This document shows, piece by piece, positions 14,380 to 23,406 of a stretch of 64,000 nucleotides of DNA. Within the stretch, counting starts at the first letter, position 1, and each line of letters begins with the position of its first letter. Under the pieces are notes generated by a model that was not told where the DNA came from, ran no database searches, and was given only the letters and a program-made list of their open reading frames with translations. A program made the position numbers and the translations under genes. Source of the DNA: an uncultured Spirochaetota bacterium. GTDB taxonomy: Bacteria > Spirochaetota > Spirochaetia > JAFGXN01. The DNA is taken from the NCBI GenBank assembly GCA_944388995.1, contig CALXKN010000003.1:1-64000 (forward strand). Direction: 5' to 3'.

Positions 14380-15400
14380 CCCGACGATCCGGCGGAGGGA
14401 TTTGGACGCGGTTCTGACCTGTATGGTTGACGGTAAGTTGAGCGGCGGCGAGGCGGTTGACGCGCTGATTGCGGTCGTTTGCGAAAAACTGGGCCATTCC
14501 GGCGGTATTGCCGTGCGCGATCCGGGAAAGGGAATCGGACTGCTTTTCCGCCTGCTGTGCGCGGAAGAGGGTAAACGCGAAGTTGCGGTTTCGGCGTTGG
14601 CGCCGGCCTGGTACGGCGATCCGTCGGCGTTAAAGGAAGCCGATCTTAAACTTTGCGACGTTGACGTCAAAACGGCGCTGCTTTCTCCCGAAAGCGTTTC
14701 TGAACGGCTTTCGGAAGCGACCGCTGCCGTTATTTTAACTGACACTTTGGGAACTGTCGCAGATGCGCTGGATTTTGCCGCGTTTAAACTTCCGTTGATC
14801 CGCGATGTCAGCGCTTCTTTCGGACTGACGGCCGCCGACGCCGAAAGGGAAGGCGGGCGGCCGCTCGGAGAAGATGTCGATTACTGCCTTTTGAGTTTGG
14901 AACCGGAGAGTATGGTGACCGGCGGCGGCGGTCTGATTGTCACGGCAAAATCCCGCGCGCAGGCAGCCAAACTGAAACGGCTGTTGGCGGAATACTCCGA
15001 ACAGACGGTTCTTTCTGATTTGAACGCTTCCTTAGCGCACATTCAGGTTCAGACTTCCGAAACGGCGCTTCGCCGGCGGAAGGAGATTTTTTCCGTTTAT
15101 ATGGCCGCGTTTGCGCGGAGCCGGAAAGAGACGCTGGCGTTTTCGGATCTCTCGGACGGTTTTTATTACGTGTTTCCGGTTTTGGTGGATGTCGATGCGG
15201 CGGAAATCATCAGATACGCCTCCAAAAAAGGCGTTGAAATCCGGTTTGCCTTTGAAAAGTCCCTGCTTTCGCTTTTCAATGAGAACGGTTGTCCCGCCGC
15301 GCTGAGCTTAAAAACCCGCTGTCTGATTTTTCCTTTGTATCCGATGCTGTCGGCGGAGGACTGCAAAGTGATTTCCCGGCTGATAACGACCGTCTCTTAG
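14360..15400 (+). CDS. DegT/DnrJ-like protein lacking the PLP lysine
   Basis: 346 residues with the outline of a DegT/DnrJ/EryC1 aminotransferase. The start is IPVFNPTIRRRDLDAV; a D149 followed by S-x-S-F-G lies where the PLP-pyridine Asp motif is expected; and a glycine-rich strand reads MVTGGGGLIVT. Members normally have a Lys forming the PLP Schiff base 6-8 residues before that glycine strand. Here the segment (about 177-190) is LLSLEPESMVTGGG with no Lys. The protein is therefore probably not a working aminotransferase; a binding or regulatory role is an inference. ATG 14360 has GGAG at 14350-14353 and overlaps cheW by 20 bp. Confidence 0.7.
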   Translation: MKIPVFNPTIRRRDLDAVLTCMVDGKLSGGEAVDALIAVVCEKLGHSGGIAVRDPGKGIGLLFRLLCAEEGKREVAVSALAPAWYGDPSALKEADLKLCDVDVKTALLSPESVSERLSEATAAVILTDTLGTVADALDFAAFKLPLIRDVSASFGLTAADAEREGGRPLGEDVDYCLLSLEPESMVTGGGGLIVTAKSRAQAAKLKRLLAEYSEQTVLSDLNASLAHIQVQTSETALRRRKEIFSVYMAAFARSRKETLAFSDLSDGFYYVFPVLVDVDAAEIIRYASKKGVEIRFAFEKSLLSLFNENGCPAALSLKTRCLIFPLYPMLSAEDCKVISRLITTVS

Positions 15401-15408
15401 GAGGTCAG

Positions 15409-16242
15409 ATGACGGTTCTTCTGATCGTCAACCGCGCGAAACCGGGAGCGGTTGCGTTAATTGATGAAATGACCGCCTTTTGCCGCAGCCGCCATGCCGA
15501 TACGACCGTCTGTTTTTCCGACGGGGCGGGCGGGAAAATCGATCCGGAAAAGGCCGGCTTGGTTGTGACGCTGGGGGGCGACGGAACGGTTTTGTATGCG
15601 GCGCGCCGTTTGAGGAAGGAAATTCCCGTTGTCGCCGTTAATTTGGGAACCGTCGGTTTTATTACCGAATGGAACAGGGAAAACTGGAAAGAGGCTCTGG
15701 ACCTTTTTTTTGACGGCCGCGCCGTTTTTTCGCGGCGGCTCATGCTATCCGTCGGACTGAAGCGCGGAGGCGCTACTGTTATCCGGCCGGCATTGAACGA
15801 GGCGGCGGTCTGTGCCGAAGGGATCGCCAAATTGGCGTCGCTTGATCTGTGCATTGACGGTTCGTTTGTCGGACGCATCCGCGCCGACGGATTGCTGTGC
15901 GCGACGCCGACCGGTTCAACAGCCTATTCGGCGGCGGCCGGCGGTCCGATCTGCGATCCTGAAACGGAGGTTCTGCTGATTACGCCGGTGTGCCCTTACA
16001 CGCTTTCCGGCCGTCCGTTGGTGGTTCCGTCGCATAAAACCGTAACCATCTCTCCATCTCGGGAGAACAAAACAGAGCTTGTTTTGACTCTTGACGGACA
16101 AGAGGCGATTAAATTGAATCAAGAGGATTCGCTGACTGTCCGAATCGATCAAACCAAGCTGCTTTTGGTAAAAGATTCTGAGCGGCATTTTTACGAAGTG
16201 CTGAGAAATAAATTGAACTGGTCAGGGGGAACGCATGCTTGA
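15409..16242 (+). CDS. nadK: NAD kinase
   Basis: Phosphorylates NAD to NADP in the cytoplasm. 277 residues. The NAD kinase signature GGDG is at residues 56-59 (VVTLGGDGTVLYAAR), followed by NLGTVGFITEW, a conserved N-E pair in PALNEAAV, and ADGLLCATPTGSTAYS. The start is ATG 15409 with AGGAGG at 15399-15404; the frame opens further upstream within the previous gene. It overlaps recN by 8 bp. Confidence 0.95.
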   Translation: MTVLLIVNRAKPGAVALIDEMTAFCRSRHADTTVCFSDGAGGKIDPEKAGLVVTLGGDGTVLYAARRLRKEIPVVAVNLGTVGFITEWNRENWKEALDLFFDGRAVFSRRLMLSVGLKRGGATVIRPALNEAAVCAEGIAKLASLDLCIDGSFVGRIRADGLLCATPTGSTAYSAAAGGPICDPETEVLLITPVCPYTLSGRPLVVPSHKTVTISPSRENKTELVLTLDGQEAIKLNQEDSLTVRIDQTKLLLVKDSERHFYEVLRNKLNWSGGTHA

Positions 16243-17914
16243 ATCGATACACATCCGCCGTTACGCATTGATCCGCGATGAAGAAATTGCGTTCGGCCCC
16301 GGTTTTACCGTGCTGACCGGCGAAACCGGCAGCGGAAAGACCGTCTTTGCCGGTGCGCTGCGGTTCCTCTTCGGCGCCAAACCGGATACGGGTGTCATTA
16401 CAGAGGGGGAGGATGAGTGCACGGTTTCCGGGGTTGTTGACATTGGAAACAACGGCGAGGCGAAAAAATGGCTTTCAGCACACGATTTGGAAGATGAAGA
16501 CGGCGCTGTGATTCTCCGGCGGGTTTTAAAGCGTTCGGGAAAGTGTTCACAGACTATTCAGGGTGTTCCGGTAACGCGAAGCGATTTAGAGGAATTTTCT
16601 TCACTGCTGATTGACGCGCACGCTCAGCATGAGCAGATGACATTGTTGAAACCGACGAAACAACGTCAACTGTTGGATCGTTATGCGCGGTGTCTTGATC
16701 TTGCTGAAACTGTTGCAGCCGGTTTTAATCGTCTCTGCGAGCTTCAAAAGCAGCGGGAACGGATGCAGTCGGATGAGCGGGAGCGGGCGCGCGAACTCGA
16801 TTTGCTGCGTTACGGTGTTGAAGAAATCGAAGCGGCCGCGCTGAAACCGGGGGAAGAAGAAGAAATTGAGATGCAGCTGAAAGTTTTTTCGCAGTCGGAG
16901 AAAATTTTTTCGCAGACAGAGGCGTTTTATCGGGCTGTCAATGAGTCGGCCGGGGGAGCGTTAAAGTCCCTCCGCTCCGGATTGCAGGCGCTTCGCCATT
17001 TAAGCGGTGTTGACGGACGGCTGGAGAGCGACTGCGAGCGTTTTGAGGCGGCATTTTACGAAATCGAAGATGTGGCAAACGGAATTGCTGATTTTGCCGA
17101 AAAACTTTCGTTTGATCCGGAAACGCTGGATGCATTGCAGCAGCGGCTTCATCAAATTCGAAAACTTGAATCAAAATATGGGGAAAGCGTCGTCGAAGTG
17201 ACGGAGTATGCCGAAAAAGCCCGTAAACGAATTTCCGAACTGGAGAATTACGACAGCGCTTGCGAAGCACTGGAAAAGGAGCAAAAAGAGCTTGAAAACC
17301 GTGTTTTGCGGCAGGCAGTCGATCTTTCCCATGCGCGGAAGAAGGGGGCGGCTGCCTTGGAGGAGAAAATTCAAGCAATGCTGCGGCCGTTGGGCATGAA
17401 AAAAGCGGTTTTTAAAGTCAGGCTGGATCAGAAAACCAATGAACACGGACAGCCGATTTGTACTGTCAACGGATTTGATACACCGGTTTTCTGTATCGCT
17501 CCCAATGAAGGAGAGTCGATGAAGCCGTTGTCGGCCATCGCTTCCGGAGGCGAACTTTCCCGCATTCTGTTGGCAGTAAAGTCGGTTTTCGCTTCTGTCG
17601 ATAATATAGAGACAATGCTTTTCGATGAAGTTGATTCCGGTGTGGGAGGCGAGGTTGCGTTGACTATTGCTGCCCGGCTAAAGGAGTTGAGCGCCGGAAA
17701 ACAGGTGCTGTGCATCACCCATTCGGCGTCGATCGCGGCGCAGGCTGACCGTCACATTCTCATCAAAAAAGAGAGCGCCGGCGGCCGCACCGTTACGCAT
17801 TTGAGTGAAATTGAAGGAGAACAAAGAGTTTCCGAAATTGCACGTATGTTGGCAGGAAATGCTTCTGCCGATATTTCATTGACCCATGCGAGGGAATTAT
17901 TGAGGAAGGATTGA
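16235..17914 (+). CDS. recN: DNA repair protein RecN
   Basis: 559-residue SMC-like ATPase for recombinational repair of double-strand breaks. Walker A GETGSGKT is at residues 29-36. Long charged helical arms (about 165-360) form the coiled coil. The C-terminal half has the ABC signature IASGGELSRILLAVK and Walker B LFDEVDSGVGGEVA, followed by the QVLCITHSASIAAQAD switch. The length is normal. It overlaps nadK at the 5' end, and its stop overlaps the next start (TGATG). Confidence 0.95.
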   Translation: MLESIHIRRYALIRDEEIAFGPGFTVLTGETGSGKTVFAGALRFLFGAKPDTGVITEGEDECTVSGVVDIGNNGEAKKWLSAHDLEDEDGAVILRRVLKRSGKCSQTIQGVPVTRSDLEEFSSLLIDAHAQHEQMTLLKPTKQRQLLDRYARCLDLAETVAAGFNRLCELQKQRERMQSDERERARELDLLRYGVEEIEAAALKPGEEEEIEMQLKVFSQSEKIFSQTEAFYRAVNESAGGALKSLRSGLQALRHLSGVDGRLESDCERFEAAFYEIEDVANGIADFAEKLSFDPETLDALQQRLHQIRKLESKYGESVVEVTEYAEKARKRISELENYDSACEALEKEQKELENRVLRQAVDLSHARKKGAAALEEKIQAMLRPLGMKKAVFKVRLDQKTNEHGQPICTVNGFDTPVFCIAPNEGESMKPLSAIASGGELSRILLAVKSVFASVDNIETMLFDEVDSGVGGEVALTIAARLKELSAGKQVLCITHSASIAAQADRHILIKKESAGGRTVTHLSEIEGEQRVSEIARMLAGNASADISLTHARELLRKD

Positions 17915-18702
17915 TGGCGGACGACGAAGAAGATATCGTTAAAACCGAAACAGCTAAACTGAAAGCCAAAATTGAAGAGTTGCAGAATGCGGTTTCCGAA
18001 AGTGAAGCAGCTGCCAAAGCGGCGCAGACCGATTCGGAACGCATTTCTGCACTGCTGCAGGCGTATGAATTCAGTATTGACTTGGTCGGTTACACTATCA
18101 TGATCACTGACTTTGCTTATCCGATTACAAAGGTAAAAAACGAATCTTGGCTGACGGAAGGACGAAAGGTGTGCTTGCGTGCCATCATCATTATGGAAGA
18201 GTTGGTAACCGGATTGGTGGAGACGGATTTCGCTTCGGTTGAGGAGAAGCTGCTGCCGCTGGAAGAAGTGATCGATGACGATGAAAAGTGGCGGCTGGTG
18301 CGAAAAACGGGATTTGCCATCAGTACTTTCTGCGACTCTTTTATGGAAAATTCAAAATGGAAGTGGATTCTGGTTGAAATCCGCGCCCGTTTTGCCGTCA
18401 TCGTCAAGAACCTGATCAACTACAAAACTTTTACCGCGCTCAATGTGCCGAATCAGCCCGGCTACGAATCGCGTTTTTACCTTGTGGAAACGGCGAAAAA
18501 GCTGATGCAGGAAGCCGCCGATAACTACCGGGAAAAATATGAAATTGCGGGACAGAACATTTCCGACATCAATACTGCCATTCACTACCTTTCGGCACTG
18601 AGACAAATTCATGTTTACTTGGGAGAGTCCGTTCCCGCCGAAGACGTCAAAAAGAGAATCGAAGTGTGGACGGCCAAGATGAAGGACGATTCCCGCGGCT
18701 AA
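17914..18702 (+). CDS. Unknown helical protein downstream of recN
   Basis: 262 residues, mainly helical. A charged coiled-coil N-terminus (about 8-50: KTETAKLKAKIEELQNAVSE) is followed by a hydrophobic-patterned helical domain without a signal peptide or obvious membrane segment. ATG 17914 overlaps the recN stop. GAGGAAGGA upstream (17902-17910) is a strong ribosome-binding site. It ends the cheW-recN operon, overlapping the convergent GH57 gene by 4 bp. I do not recognise the family; it may be spirochaete-specific. Confidence 0.65.
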   Translation: MADDEEDIVKTETAKLKAKIEELQNAVSESEAAAKAAQTDSERISALLQAYEFSIDLVGYTIMITDFAYPITKVKNESWLTEGRKVCLRAIIIMEELVTGLVETDFASVEEKLLPLEEVIDDDEKWRLVRKTGFAISTFCDSFMENSKWKWILVEIRARFAVIVKNLINYKTFTALNVPNQPGYESRFYLVETAKKLMQEAADNYREKYEIAGQNISDINTAIHYLSALRQIHVYLGESVPAEDVKKRIEVWTAKMKDDSRG

Positions 18703-20948
18703 GACGGATTGCTCAGTCCGAGAATGGTCCTCAGTTTCCGGTAACTTTCATTGTCAATGCCGAACGGAAGCGGTGCCGAAAAGACGAAATTCTGTAAAAA
18801 CGCTTTATTCAGTGTAAGCGGCGATCGGTCGATGGTTTCGATCGTTTCCATTAAAATTGCCAAATCTTTTCCGTTTTTCTTTTTGTAAATTCGCATCAGT
18901 TCATTGTACAAGTATTTATGCAGAGCGATTTCCAATTCGTATGCAGGATCGGTCATTTCGGAAATTTCTTTCATTCGATGAGTTTTCAAAAGCTGAATGA
19001 TTTCCTTTCGTCGGTTTCGATAGCGGCAGCGCGGCGAGCAGAGGTACTGCAGTCGATAAAAGACGACAATAGCGATCGAATCGCGCATGATTGACGGGTT
19101 AATGGCATTGATGATCGAAAACGTCTGAAAAAATCGCCGGCTATTCTTTCTTAAATGCGGAAAAAGCGATTTAATGAATTGACGGATGTGGTGGCTTTCG
19201 ATGTAGTCGTCAAACGCAAAATCGTCAAATTTTTTTGTTTTTCCGTTATTGGAGATTAAGAGGCGAAACGAGTCTCCGGGAAAAGTAAACCGCCAGCGGA
19301 GATGAAAAATTTCCGACGTTGAATCTTTTTTGACAGTCAGTGTGCGCCGTCCGATTTTCAGGAGCGAAAGACCGTTTGAGCGCGTCGGCTTTGAATCAAA
19401 TCGGCCGAGAAGAATGTAGGCTGCAGCCGCCTTTTCAACGGAATACTTCTGCGGTTTGACATAACGGTTGAAGATGTCGCGGCCGTTTCCTTGTTCCGGT
19501 AAATTGCTTTGCGCTGCGGCCAAGTGAGAGCAGAGAAGATCGGTTAAATCCTCGTTTGTGTAGCGCCGGAAGATCTCTGCCGCGCGGGCCGCGTAGCACA
19601 TATTTTGCACCGGTTCGATACCTGAAAGTTCTGCAAAGAACCATCCGCACGATGTGTACATGAACTGGGCAAGCTTAAATCCTTCAAGAAGATTCAGCAG
19701 ATCGGTGCGGTTGCGTTTTGTGTTTTTTTTCAGGAAGCGGGCGGCAAATTCTTCCGGAGCGGTTTTTCCGCAGAGCACGTCAATGTACTTTTCCGCAACG
19801 GCGGCAGGCGCTTCCGTTGTCAGTTTAGCGGTTTCCGCTTCAAACAGAATATCAATTCGTCGGCGGAGAGCGTCGAATGATTCCCTTAAAGGCGTCCGCC
19901 ACTTTTGATTCCATTCGGAGGGCCCTCCTGTGGAGCAGCCGCAGTCCTTATACCACCGTGAAACGCCGTGAAAGCAGCTCCACGACGATCCTTTTCCCGC
20001 TTCGCCTTTTTGCAAAGAAGCTGTCAGGCTCGGAGGGTTGCGTTCAAGAAAATATCCGTAGTTGGAAAAACGCAGCGGTGCGCTTTCCCCGTCGGCTTCG
20101 ATTTTTTTCCGCAGCGCCGCAAGGCACATATCGGCATACGCTTCATGGTGACCGTAAATTTCTCCGTCAGTGGCGGTGTGCAGCAGTGTTCCCGGAGCTT
20201 TTCCCGCAAAGGTTTTCAGCTTTTCGTAAAACGAATCGGCGTTCTGCAGATAGTGTCCGAATGAGATGCCTTGCGCCAGAATATGGTTGTAAAAAAATGC
20301 AGCCAAGGAGCCGCCGTTGCTTCCTTTTAAAAGGTAGGCGGAGCGGGAAACGGAGAGAGGAGCGGAGACTTTTGTCATCTTTCCCGTTTTCGGATCTTCG
20401 ACCGCCTCGGCCTGCCACGGCGAGAGAATGATGAAACGGATGCCGGCCTCAATCAGGCAGTCAACGGTTTCCTGATTGACGGCGGTTTCGGCGAGCCACA
20501 TTCCTTCCGGGTCCCGGTGAAAGTGAGAACGGAAATCTTCGAGTCCCCATTGAATTTGAATTCGTTTGTCGGCGCGGGAGGCAAGCGGCATGATGACGTG
20601 GTTATAAACCTGCGCGATGGCGTTGCCGTGACCGCCGTTTTTTTGACGGCTGATTTTATCGGCTTCAATAATTTTTTCATAAATATTCGGGCTTTCGGTT
20701 TTTAACCAATGCATCAGCGTCGGTCCGAAATTGAATGAGAGGATTTCGTAATTATTGGAAATGTCAAGAATCTCACCGTAAGCTCCCAGGTAGCGGGAGT
20801 AGCAATTGGCGGCGTAACACTCTTGAGTGATGCGTTTGTTCCAATCGTGAAACGGCGCTGCGCTCGGTTGGTTGGGAATTAAGCCTGTCCACGGGTTTTC
20901 CCGCGGCGGTTGATAAAAATGTCCGTGTAAGATCAAATCTGTCTGCAT
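18699..20948 (-). CDS. GH57 alpha-amylase/glucanotransferase-type protein with DUF3536-like C-terminus
   Basis: 749 residues, cytoplasmic (no signal peptide). Conserved GH57 regions are seen: HGHFYQPPRENPW at the N-terminus, the nucleophile region GMWLAETAV with Glu154, and TDGEIYGHHE with the acid Asp261. The long helical C-terminal part (about 330-749) fits the DUF3536 extension seen on GH57 proteins of this type. Likely acts on alpha-1,4-glucan (glycogen). The frame opens at 21029, but MQTDLILHGH at ATG 20948 is the natural start. It has no ribosome-binding site and a TATAAT 6 bases upstream, indicating a leaderless mRNA. The gene is divergent from a second GH57 operon. Confidence 0.85.
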   Translation of the reverse strand: MQTDLILHGHFYQPPRENPWTGLIPNQPSAAPFHDWNKRITQECYAANCYSRYLGAYGEILDISNNYEILSFNFGPTLMHWLKTESPNIYEKIIEADKISRQKNGGHGNAIAQVYNHVIMPLASRADKRIQIQWGLEDFRSHFHRDPEGMWLAETAVNQETVDCLIEAGIRFIILSPWQAEAVEDPKTGKMTKVSAPLSVSRSAYLLKGSNGGSLAAFFYNHILAQGISFGHYLQNADSFYEKLKTFAGKAPGTLLHTATDGEIYGHHEAYADMCLAALRKKIEADGESAPLRFSNYGYFLERNPPSLTASLQKGEAGKGSSWSCFHGVSRWYKDCGCSTGGPSEWNQKWRTPLRESFDALRRRIDILFEAETAKLTTEAPAAVAEKYIDVLCGKTAPEEFAARFLKKNTKRNRTDLLNLLEGFKLAQFMYTSCGWFFAELSGIEPVQNMCYAARAAEIFRRYTNEDLTDLLCSHLAAAQSNLPEQGNGRDIFNRYVKPQKYSVEKAAAAYILLGRFDSKPTRSNGLSLLKIGRRTLTVKKDSTSEIFHLRWRFTFPGDSFRLLISNNGKTKKFDDFAFDDYIESHHIRQFIKSLFPHLRKNSRRFFQTFSIINAINPSIMRDSIAIVVFYRLQYLCSPRCRYRNRRKEIIQLLKTHRMKEISEMTDPAYELEIALHKYLYNELMRIYKKKNGKDLAILMETIETIDRSPLTLNKAFLQNFVFSAPLPFGIDNESYRKLRTILGLSNPS

Positions 20949-20954
20949 GCGCCC

Positions 20955-20982
20955 ATTATACACCATTATTTGAAATTCGCAA
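20955..20982 (-). promoter_or_regulatory. Leaderless promoter of the GH57/DUF3536 gene
   Basis: Minus strand: TTGCGA (20982-20977), 16-bp spacer, TATAAT (20960-20955), then 6 bases and ATG 20948. The start site would coincide with the initiation codon. Confidence 0.7.
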
Positions 20983-21022
20983 AAGATTTTTTTGAGGGAA
21001 AACGGAAATAAAATTTTCGGCA

Positions 21023-21051
21023 TTGACAAAGAAAACGGCGTTATTTATAAT
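21023..21051 (+). promoter_or_regulatory. Consensus promoter of the DUF4912-GH57 operon
   Basis: TTGACA (21023-21028), 17-bp spacer, TATAAT (21046-21051): both boxes are perfect at optimal spacing. This is the strongest sigma-70-type promoter by eye in the window. Confidence 0.88.
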
Positions 21052-21099
21052 TATTGATAGTTGTTCTGTTTAAAAAATCATATCAGGAGTGAGTGACGA

Positions 21100-21834
21100 A
21101 TGACTAAGTCGGATTTGCTGAAATTGCCGCGAAAGAAGCTGGCGGAGATTGCCGAAGAATTTTCTCTCAGCTTGGACGATTACGATTCCAAAGAAGAATT
21201 TATCGAAGATCTGTTTGAGGCGGCGGCTGAAGAGACGCGGGAAAGTTTAAAAGCGAACAATACGGTTTCACAAATTCGTCGTTCAAAATTTGTTTTTAAC
21301 AGTGAGTTGAGTTTGATTTTATCAAAAATCGAATCGGAAAGCTGTGAAAATTCGGCATTGTTTGTCAATACTTTTTTTAAGGCAATTTTGCGGGACAATC
21401 AATGGGTTTTTGTTTTGTGGCAAATCTCCAATGTCGATTCGATGAATTTTCGTCTGAATGATCATGATTACCGGCTTTTAATCCGTGTTTGCGAATGCGA
21501 ATCTGTTGACGGAAAACTGAACCAAGTTGACGAATTTGATATCCAGGTAACTTCTGCCGACTCTTCCCGTTACATCAATCTTCCTCATCAGGATCGGTAT
21601 TATTACATGGAGCTCTTTTGTGTCCGCCCTTCTTCCCGCGTGATGCTGGCCCGGACCAATACGGTCTTTTCCCCTCAGTTGCGGATTGATAATTTAGGCG
21701 ATTTTGTCAATATTGATTCACTTCTGATCTCAAATAAAATTTATGAAAGCGTCCTTTGTCCGCCGGCGGAGACTGATTCATCTTCGCAAAAGATTATCAG
21801 AGACCATCAGAATGAAGGAGATTTTCCGTCATGA
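21100..21834 (+). CDS. DUF4912-type protein paired with GH57
   Basis: 244 residues. The N-terminus (TKSDLLKLPRKKLAEIAEEF) is a small helix-extended-helix module, Rho-N/SAP-like. The middle and C-terminal beta-rich part (WVFVLWQISNVDSMNF, then YRLLIRVCE and YINLPHQDRYYYMELF) fits DUF4912, an immunoglobulin-like domain common beside glycan enzymes. ATG 21100 has GGAG at 21086-21089 and a consensus promoter. The stop overlaps the GH57 start by 4 bp, so the two proteins are made together. A glycan-binding or scaffolding role for the enzyme is an inference. Confidence 0.72.
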   Translation: MTKSDLLKLPRKKLAEIAEEFSLSLDDYDSKEEFIEDLFEAAAEETRESLKANNTVSQIRRSKFVFNSELSLILSKIESESCENSALFVNTFFKAILRDNQWVFVLWQISNVDSMNFRLNDHDYRLLIRVCECESVDGKLNQVDEFDIQVTSADSSRYINLPHQDRYYYMELFCVRPSSRVMLARTNTVFSPQLRIDNLGDFVNIDSLLISNKIYESVLCPPAETDSSSQKIIRDHQNEGDFPS

Positions 21835-23393
21835 AGGGCAGTTTGAATTTGATTTTACAGTCTCACTTGCCGTTTGTCCGACACCCCGAATACGATTCGT
21901 TTTTGGAAGAGAATTGGTTTTTTGAAGCGATGGACGAATCGTATCTTCCGCTTCTTCGGGTTTTTGATTCGCTGTCAAAGGACGGGATTCCGTTTCGTTT
22001 GACGATGTCGCTGTCGCCGACTTTGCTGTCGATGATGAGGGACGAGTTGCTTCGGGATCGTTATATTGCGCATTTAAAAAAGATGATTACGCTGACGGAA
22101 AAAGAAATGGATCGTGTCGGAGATGACGGATCGTTTGCTCCATTAGCGAAAATGTACTATGACTTATATACGGATAATTTTAACGATTTCGTTCGCCGTT
22201 ATCAGTGTGATATCATAGGCCGTTTTGCGAAATATGAGAAATCGGGGAATTTGGAATTGATAACAACGGCAGCTACTTATGCGTATCTGCCGCTTTACGA
22301 GTCGGAGCCGGCGGTCATCAAAACTCAGTTGGATACGGCGCTGCAGGTTTTTGAGTCGTGTTTTGAGCATCGTCCGCGCGGGTTTTGGTCTCCCGATTTG
22401 GGTTATTTCCCCGGTTTGGAGAATTATTTAAAAGCGGCCGGTATTTCCTATTTTTTTGTTTCCTCTCACGGATTGCTTTTGGGTCCCGATAAAGCGGCTT
22501 ACGGCGTCTTTTCCGCCTATAAAACTCCGAACGGGGTGCGTTTCTTTGCCCGTGACGTCGACTCCGGGACTGTTGTGCCGGGATATGCGTCGGCTCCGGT
22601 GTACAGAGAATTTTTCCGCGACATCGGTTTTGATCTGCCGTTTGACTACGTCCGCGATTATATGCCTGATAAAAAGAACCGGGTCTTTACCGGTATCAAA
22701 TATTATGCCGTCACCGGAACCGAGGATAAAAAAATTTATAATATTGAGGAGGCGCAGAAACAGGTTAAGGAGCACGCCGCTGATTTCATTGAAACGGTGC
22801 AGTTAAGATTCAAAAAGCTGTCGAAGCAGATGGATAAAAAACCGGTGATTGTCGCGCCTTTTGATACGGAATTGTTCGGGCACGGTTGGTTCGAAGGGGT
22901 TCGGTGGATTGAAGAGGTCTTCCGCCGATCGACGGAAATAAAGACGTTTGTGTGGGAAACGCCGTCCGAATATCTTGCCCGCAATCAGGAAATTGATGTG
23001 GTTTCGCCCATTTTTTCGGGATGGGGCAATAAGGGCTTTTCCGATGTATGGTTTAACGAAAAAAACGATTGGGTTTTCCGTCCGGTTTTTCAGTCCATTG
23101 AAATGATGAAGGATTTTGTGACGCGTTTCCCGAATGAAAGCGCTTTAAAAGAACGGATTCTGAATCAGGCGTTGCGGGAGATTCTGCTGATGCAGGCGTC
23201 GGACTGGCCGTTTATTTTGTATAATGCGACGGATGTGACGTATGCGGAGGGGCGGATTAAAGAGCATATCGAAAATTTCAGACGGATTTACGACAATCTG
23301 TGCAACAACGAAATCAACACCGAATGGGTGATTAATCTGACTCAAAAAAACAATATATTTCCGAAAATCGATTACCGTATTTTTACCGAGTAA
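21831..23393 (+). CDS. GH57 branching-enzyme-like protein with Asp at the nucleophile site
   Basis: 520 residues, about the length of the GH57 1,4-alpha-glucan branching enzymes. The DUF1957-type helical C-terminus is present. Motifs: LILQSHLPFVRHPE (region 1), RGFWSPDLGYFPG (region 3) and FDTELFGHGWFEG (region 4, acid Asp345). In characterised branching enzymes region 3 reads W-x-P-E with Glu as nucleophile; here it is Asp189 (codon 22395-22397). Either activity is altered or the protein is a structural relative. Cytoplasmic. It is translationally coupled to the DUF4912 gene and followed by a strong terminator. Confidence 0.82.
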   Translation: MKGSLNLILQSHLPFVRHPEYDSFLEENWFFEAMDESYLPLLRVFDSLSKDGIPFRLTMSLSPTLLSMMRDELLRDRYIAHLKKMITLTEKEMDRVGDDGSFAPLAKMYYDLYTDNFNDFVRRYQCDIIGRFAKYEKSGNLELITTAATYAYLPLYESEPAVIKTQLDTALQVFESCFEHRPRGFWSPDLGYFPGLENYLKAAGISYFFVSSHGLLLGPDKAAYGVFSAYKTPNGVRFFARDVDSGTVVPGYASAPVYREFFRDIGFDLPFDYVRDYMPDKKNRVFTGIKYYAVTGTEDKKIYNIEEAQKQVKEHAADFIETVQLRFKKLSKQMDKKPVIVAPFDTELFGHGWFEGVRWIEEVFRRSTEIKTFVWETPSEYLARNQEIDVVSPIFSGWGNKGFSDVWFNEKNDWVFRPVFQSIEMMKDFVTRFPNESALKERILNQALREILLMQASDWPFILYNATDVTYAEGRIKEHIENFRRIYDNLCNNEINTEWVINLTQKNNIFPKIDYRIFTE

Positions 23394-23406
23394 AAAATTC
23401 GCAGAA

